From Trichodesmium sp. MAG_R04 (lineage in GTDB: Bacteria > Cyanobacteriota > Cyanobacteriia > Cyanobacteriales > Microcoleaceae), in contig JAKQYG010000043.1 of assembly GCA_023356515.1 (NCBI GenBank), positions 1 through 15,427 of the forward strand: DNA of 15,427 nt. Direction: 5' to 3'. The notes below the pieces were generated by a model. That model was given only the letters and a program-made list of their open reading frames with translations, was not told where the DNA came from and ran no database searches. This document shows positions 13,314-15,427 of this stretch, piece after piece. The position numbers were made by a program, and so were the translations under genes. Every line of letters begins with the position of its first letter. Within the stretch, counting starts at the first letter, position 1.

Positions 13314-14588
13314 ATGGCAACTTACGTTAACGATTTAAGATTAAAAGAAATTAGCACAGGTGACGAATCAGGCACATGGGGCACTTCAACAAATCGTAAT
13401 TTGGAATTAATTTCAGAAGCTTTTGCTCGTGGCACCAAAGATTGTTTTAGTTCTGATGCCGACGCTACTGAAACGATTGCCGATGGCGCTACTGATGAAG
13501 TCAGAAAATTATATTTAAAAGTAACTTCTTCAGCTACTTTAAGCGCTACTAGAACTTTAACACTAGCTCCCAATACAGTTTCCAAAGTTTGGATCATTGA
13601 AAATGCTACCACTGGCAGTCAATCAATTACTCTTTCTCAAGGCAGTGGAGCAAATGTAACCATCGCTAATGGTGAAGTAAAAGTTATAGCTACTGATGGA
13701 GCTGGATCTGGAGCAGCAGTTTATGACTTGTTTACAGATTTAAGTGTTGCTGGCAATTTTAAAGTATCTAGTGATTTAACTGTTAGTGGAGATTTAACGG
13801 TCAGTGGAGATGACATTACCATGGGCACCAATACCGCAGGACATCTTTTAGTGGCCGACGGTACGAATTATAATCCAGTGGCTTTATCTGGCGATGCCAC
13901 CTTAGCTAGTAGTGGTGCAATAACTATTGCTAACGATGCAGTTGAACAAGCCATGATTGCTGACGATGCTGTTGGCGCGGATCAACTAGCTTCAAACGCT
14001 GTGGTAGATGCTAGCGTTGCCTCTGGGGCTGCGATTGACGCTGCTAAAATAGCAAACGGTAATGTAAGCAATACAGAGTTTCAAGCATTGGATGGTGTGA
14101 GTTCTGCTATACAAACTCAATTAGACGCAAAAACTACTTTAGCTGCGGTTTATCCAGTAGGCTCTATTTATATAAATGCTAGTAACGCTACTAATCCAAG
14201 TAGTCTATTAGGTTTTGGAACATGGGAAGCTTTTGGTGAAGGTAAAGTGCCGGTTGGTAAAGCTTCTTCTGGAACTTTTGGCACGGCTGGAGCGACTCCT
14301 GGTGCTGAAACCGATAGCATTACTCTTACCGATACTAATTTACCGCCACACGCACACGGAGCGCCAAACAAAGACTGCGGAAGTTATTCAAGCGGTCAAG
14401 GATTAACCACTGATAGTTTCACAATTAATACTTACTGTGATACAAATGGTAACTCAACCACGCGTGCTCCTTTAACCACTGATGAAATATTTAATAGTAG
14501 TGGTACTGATTTAGGTAGCGCTACTGCTTTTACTGTTGACGTTGTGCAGCCTTCAATAGTTGTTTATATGTGGAAGAGAACCGCATGA
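13314..14588 (+). CDS. Tail fibre with tail-collar/Gp10-like C-terminal domain
   Basis: This 424-residue protein has AGAGG at 13303-13307, 6 bases before the ATG. The N-terminal 140 residues (TYVNDLRLKEISTGDESGTW, then SKVWIIENATTGSQSI) are a fibre attachment module frequent in marine phages. The middle contains short shaft repeats (SDLTVSGDLTVSGDD near residue 155) and a LDGVSSAIQTQLDAK heptad-like segment. From Tyr280 the domain YPVGSIYINASNATNPSSL ... GTWEAFGEGKVPVG, with LPPHAHG (343-349) and the final VVQPSIVVYMWKRTA, is of the phage tail collar / T4 Gp10 C-terminal type, which in short and long fibres forms the trimeric tip near the receptor. The HAH pair could bind metal, as in related tips. 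Likely a receptor-binding protein. Confidence 0.82.
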   Translation: MATYVNDLRLKEISTGDESGTWGTSTNRNLELISEAFARGTKDCFSSDADATETIADGATDEVRKLYLKVTSSATLSATRTLTLAPNTVSKVWIIENATTGSQSITLSQGSGANVTIANGEVKVIATDGAGSGAAVYDLFTDLSVAGNFKVSSDLTVSGDLTVSGDDITMGTNTAGHLLVADGTNYNPVALSGDATLASSGAITIANDAVEQAMIADDAVGADQLASNAVVDASVASGAAIDAAKIANGNVSNTEFQALDGVSSAIQTQLDAKTTLAAVYPVGSIYINASNATNPSSLLGFGTWEAFGEGKVPVGKASSGTFGTAGATPGAETDSITLTDTNLPPHAHGAPNKDCGSYSSGQGLTTDSFTINTYCDTNGNSTTRAPLTTDEIFNSSGTDLGSATAFTVDVVQPSIVVYMWKRTA

Positions 14589-14600
14589 TAATAAAAGGTT

Positions 14601-14619
14601 GACTTTTACAAAAAAAGTC
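14601..14619 (+). repeat. Inverted repeat overlapping the -35 box
   Basis: GACTTTT (14601-14607) and AAAAGTC (14613-14619) form a perfect 7-base inverted repeat around ACAAA. It covers the TTTACA -35 element, so it could be an operator. As a terminator for the fibre gene it would be weak, because no T-run follows. Confidence 0.4.
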
Positions 14620-14634
14620 TAGCTGTAGTATAAT
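14605..14634 (+). promoter_or_regulatory. Sigma70-like promoter for the secreted Asn/Thr-rich protein
   Basis: TTTACA (14605-14610, 5 of 6 to consensus), an 18-base spacer and TATAAT (14629-14634) form the best promoter in the window. The ATG of the next gene starts 6 bases after the TATAAT, where transcription would begin, so the message would have no 5' leader and no ribosome site. A second box, GGTTGAC (14597-14603), lies just upstream and also occurs at 12402-12408. Confidence 0.6.
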
Positions 14635-14640
14635 TTTATT

Positions 14641-15427
14641 ATGAAAAAATTAGTTGGGGCGTTGGCTCTTTTCCTGCTATCTATGTCTGCAACTGCTGCA
14701 CAAACAGGCGATTGTGATATGGGCACACAATATTGTGAAGGCAATAGTTTAACCACTACTAATACAACCACTACAACCAATACCAATACTAATAACAACA
14801 CTAACAATAATACCAACACTAATACGAATACTAATAACAACACTAATACCAATGTCTCTACTAATACAAATACCAACACTAGTTCAAGCACTAGTATTAA
14901 TACTAGCACTAGCACTGTTAATTCTACTGCTACTCAAAATGTGACTAACAATAATACTAATGTAAATACTAATACTTCGACTAATAACAATACCAGCACT
15001 AGCACTTCTGAAGTAAACACTAACAATCAAAACGTAAATACAAACACTAATACAACAACGAATACTAATAACAACACGTCTAACTCTACGCAAAAGATAG
15101 AACAAGATATTACTTCGCCACCAGCTTCTGCTATCGCACCTAGTATCATGTCCTATTCACAGGATCTTTGTACCACTGGAGTGTCAGGAGCTTTTCAAGG
15201 CCAGCTATTTGGTTTGTCTGGAGGTAAATCAGTACGTGATGAAAATTGTGAAAGATTAAAATTGTCAAAATATTTATACGATAGTGGTATGAAAGTTGCT
15301 GCTGTTTCAATTCTTTGCCAAGATGCTAGAGTTTTTGAAGCCATGCAAAATGCTGGCACTCCTTGTCCTTACAAGGGTTTGATAGGTGAAGAAGCAAAGA
15401 TAGCTTGGACTCAAAACAAAAAACAAA
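14641..15427 (+). CDS. Secreted Asn/Thr-rich protein with conserved Cys-rich C-terminal domain, 3' end missing
   Basis: This reading frame of 262 codons continues past the right edge. Residues 1-19 are a signal peptide (MKKLVGALALFLLSMSATA, cleavage probably after ATA). A short segment with Cys25 and Cys32 follows. Residues 38-150 consist almost entirely of Asn, Thr and Ser, with scattered Val, Gln and single others. From residue 151 a folded domain begins, with Cys177, Cys203, Cys226 and Cys242 and the blocks QLFGLSGGKSVRDENCERLK and GMKVAAVSILCQDARVFEAM, then AGTPCP. Six cysteines after a signal peptide suggest disulfides in the periplasm or outside the cell. I have seen similar C-terminal blocks in marine phage proteins near fibre genes but know no function. 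The gene has its own promoter against the ATG. Envelope interaction, superinfection exclusion or a surface layer are possible. Confidence 0.72.
   Translation, partial: MKKLVGALALFLLSMSATAAQTGDCDMGTQYCEGNSLTTTNTTTTTNTNTNNNTNNNTNTNTNTNNNTNTNVSTNTNTNTSSSTSINTSTSTVNSTATQNVTNNNTNVNTNTSTNNNTSTSTSEVNTNNQNVNTNTNTTTNTNNNTSNSTQKIEQDITSPPASAIAPSIMSYSQDLCTTGVSGAFQGQLFGLSGGKSVRDENCERLKLSKYLYDSGMKVAAVSILCQDARVFEAMQNAGTPCPYKGLIGEEAKIAWTQNKKQ
14752..15090 (+). repeat. Low-complexity AAT/ACT codon tract
   Basis: 339 bases, in codon phase, are made mainly of Asn and Thr codons (AAT, AAC, ACT, ACC, ACA), with recurring sub-units such as AATACTAATAACAACACT. Since sub-units are multiples of three, gain or loss by slippage changes length without breaking the frame. 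The codons vary at the third base, so the tract is degenerate, not a perfect microsatellite. Confidence 0.8.

Noticed and set aside
14601..14619. Rho-independent terminator of the collar fibre gene
   Set aside because: The stem has only two G-C pairs and no T-run follows; the overlap with the -35 box makes an operator a better reading.
14619..14915. 98-codon minus-strand frame of Leu/Val repeats
   Set aside because: It is the complement of the Asn/Thr codon tract; its apparent membrane-like sequence is an artefact of that composition.
1..15427. tRNA genes, integrase, attachment sites or insertion sequences
   Set aside because: I saw no cloverleaf-like sequence, no recombinase motif and no terminal repeats; nothing indicates lysogeny in this window.

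Overview
This window is the structural and tail-fibre half of a tailed bacteriophage genome, cut at both ends. All 24 supported genes lie on the + strand, are packed tightly (many ATGA or TAATG overlaps, few gaps above 50 bases), and carry Shine-Dalgarno sites of the GGAGG/AGGAG type where a gap exists. Base composition is AT-rich. The protein families (scaffold with a D-P-x-x-x-E-W motif, HK97-type capsid, P22 gp4-like adaptor, fibres with recurring attachment modules) resemble those of uncultured marine phages. A marine alphaproteobacterial host such as SAR11 or a relative is my inference from AT-richness, family resemblance and the Coq4-like gene; nothing in the window proves the host.

Layout. 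(1) 1-2950, head: the 3' part of a scaffold gene, a conserved unknown, a probable decoration protein and the major capsid protein, closed by a GC-rich terminator hairpin. (2) 2974-7407, head completion and tail connection: a promoter-like pair follows the terminator, then two virion-type proteins, a P22 gp4-like adaptor, a small basic protein, a zinc-finger protein, a second adaptor-like protein, an MptE/DUF115-like Rossmann protein, and two further conserved small proteins. No tape measure, tail tube or sheath gene is present between head and fibres, which fits a short-tailed (podovirus-type) virion, although the window is incomplete. (3) 7418-9345, fibres: a long fibre ending in a self-cleaving S74 chaperone, and a second fibre-like protein. 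(4) 9348-12421, an accessory island, very AT-rich: two unknowns (one with a cupin-like C-terminus), a Coq4-like protein with an intact HDxxH-x11-E metal motif, a small membrane protein, and two consecutive 2OG-Fe(II) oxygenases with complete HxD...H...R sites. (5) 12480-14588, further fibre genes: a protein built of eight 22-residue repeats plus five 11-residue repeats, and a fibre with a tail-collar/Gp10-like C-terminus. (6) 14589-15427: a strong promoter sits directly against the ATG of a secreted, Asn/Thr-rich, cysteine-containing protein that runs off the window.

How they work together: groups 1-3 and 5 build and complete the capsid, connect it to the tail and make receptor-binding fibres. 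The island in group 4 is enzymatic and not structural. Its most unusual content is the Coq4-like protein (ubiquinone pathway family) next to two oxygenases, placed between fibre genes. Whether these act on host metabolism or modify virion proteins cannot be told from the sequence.
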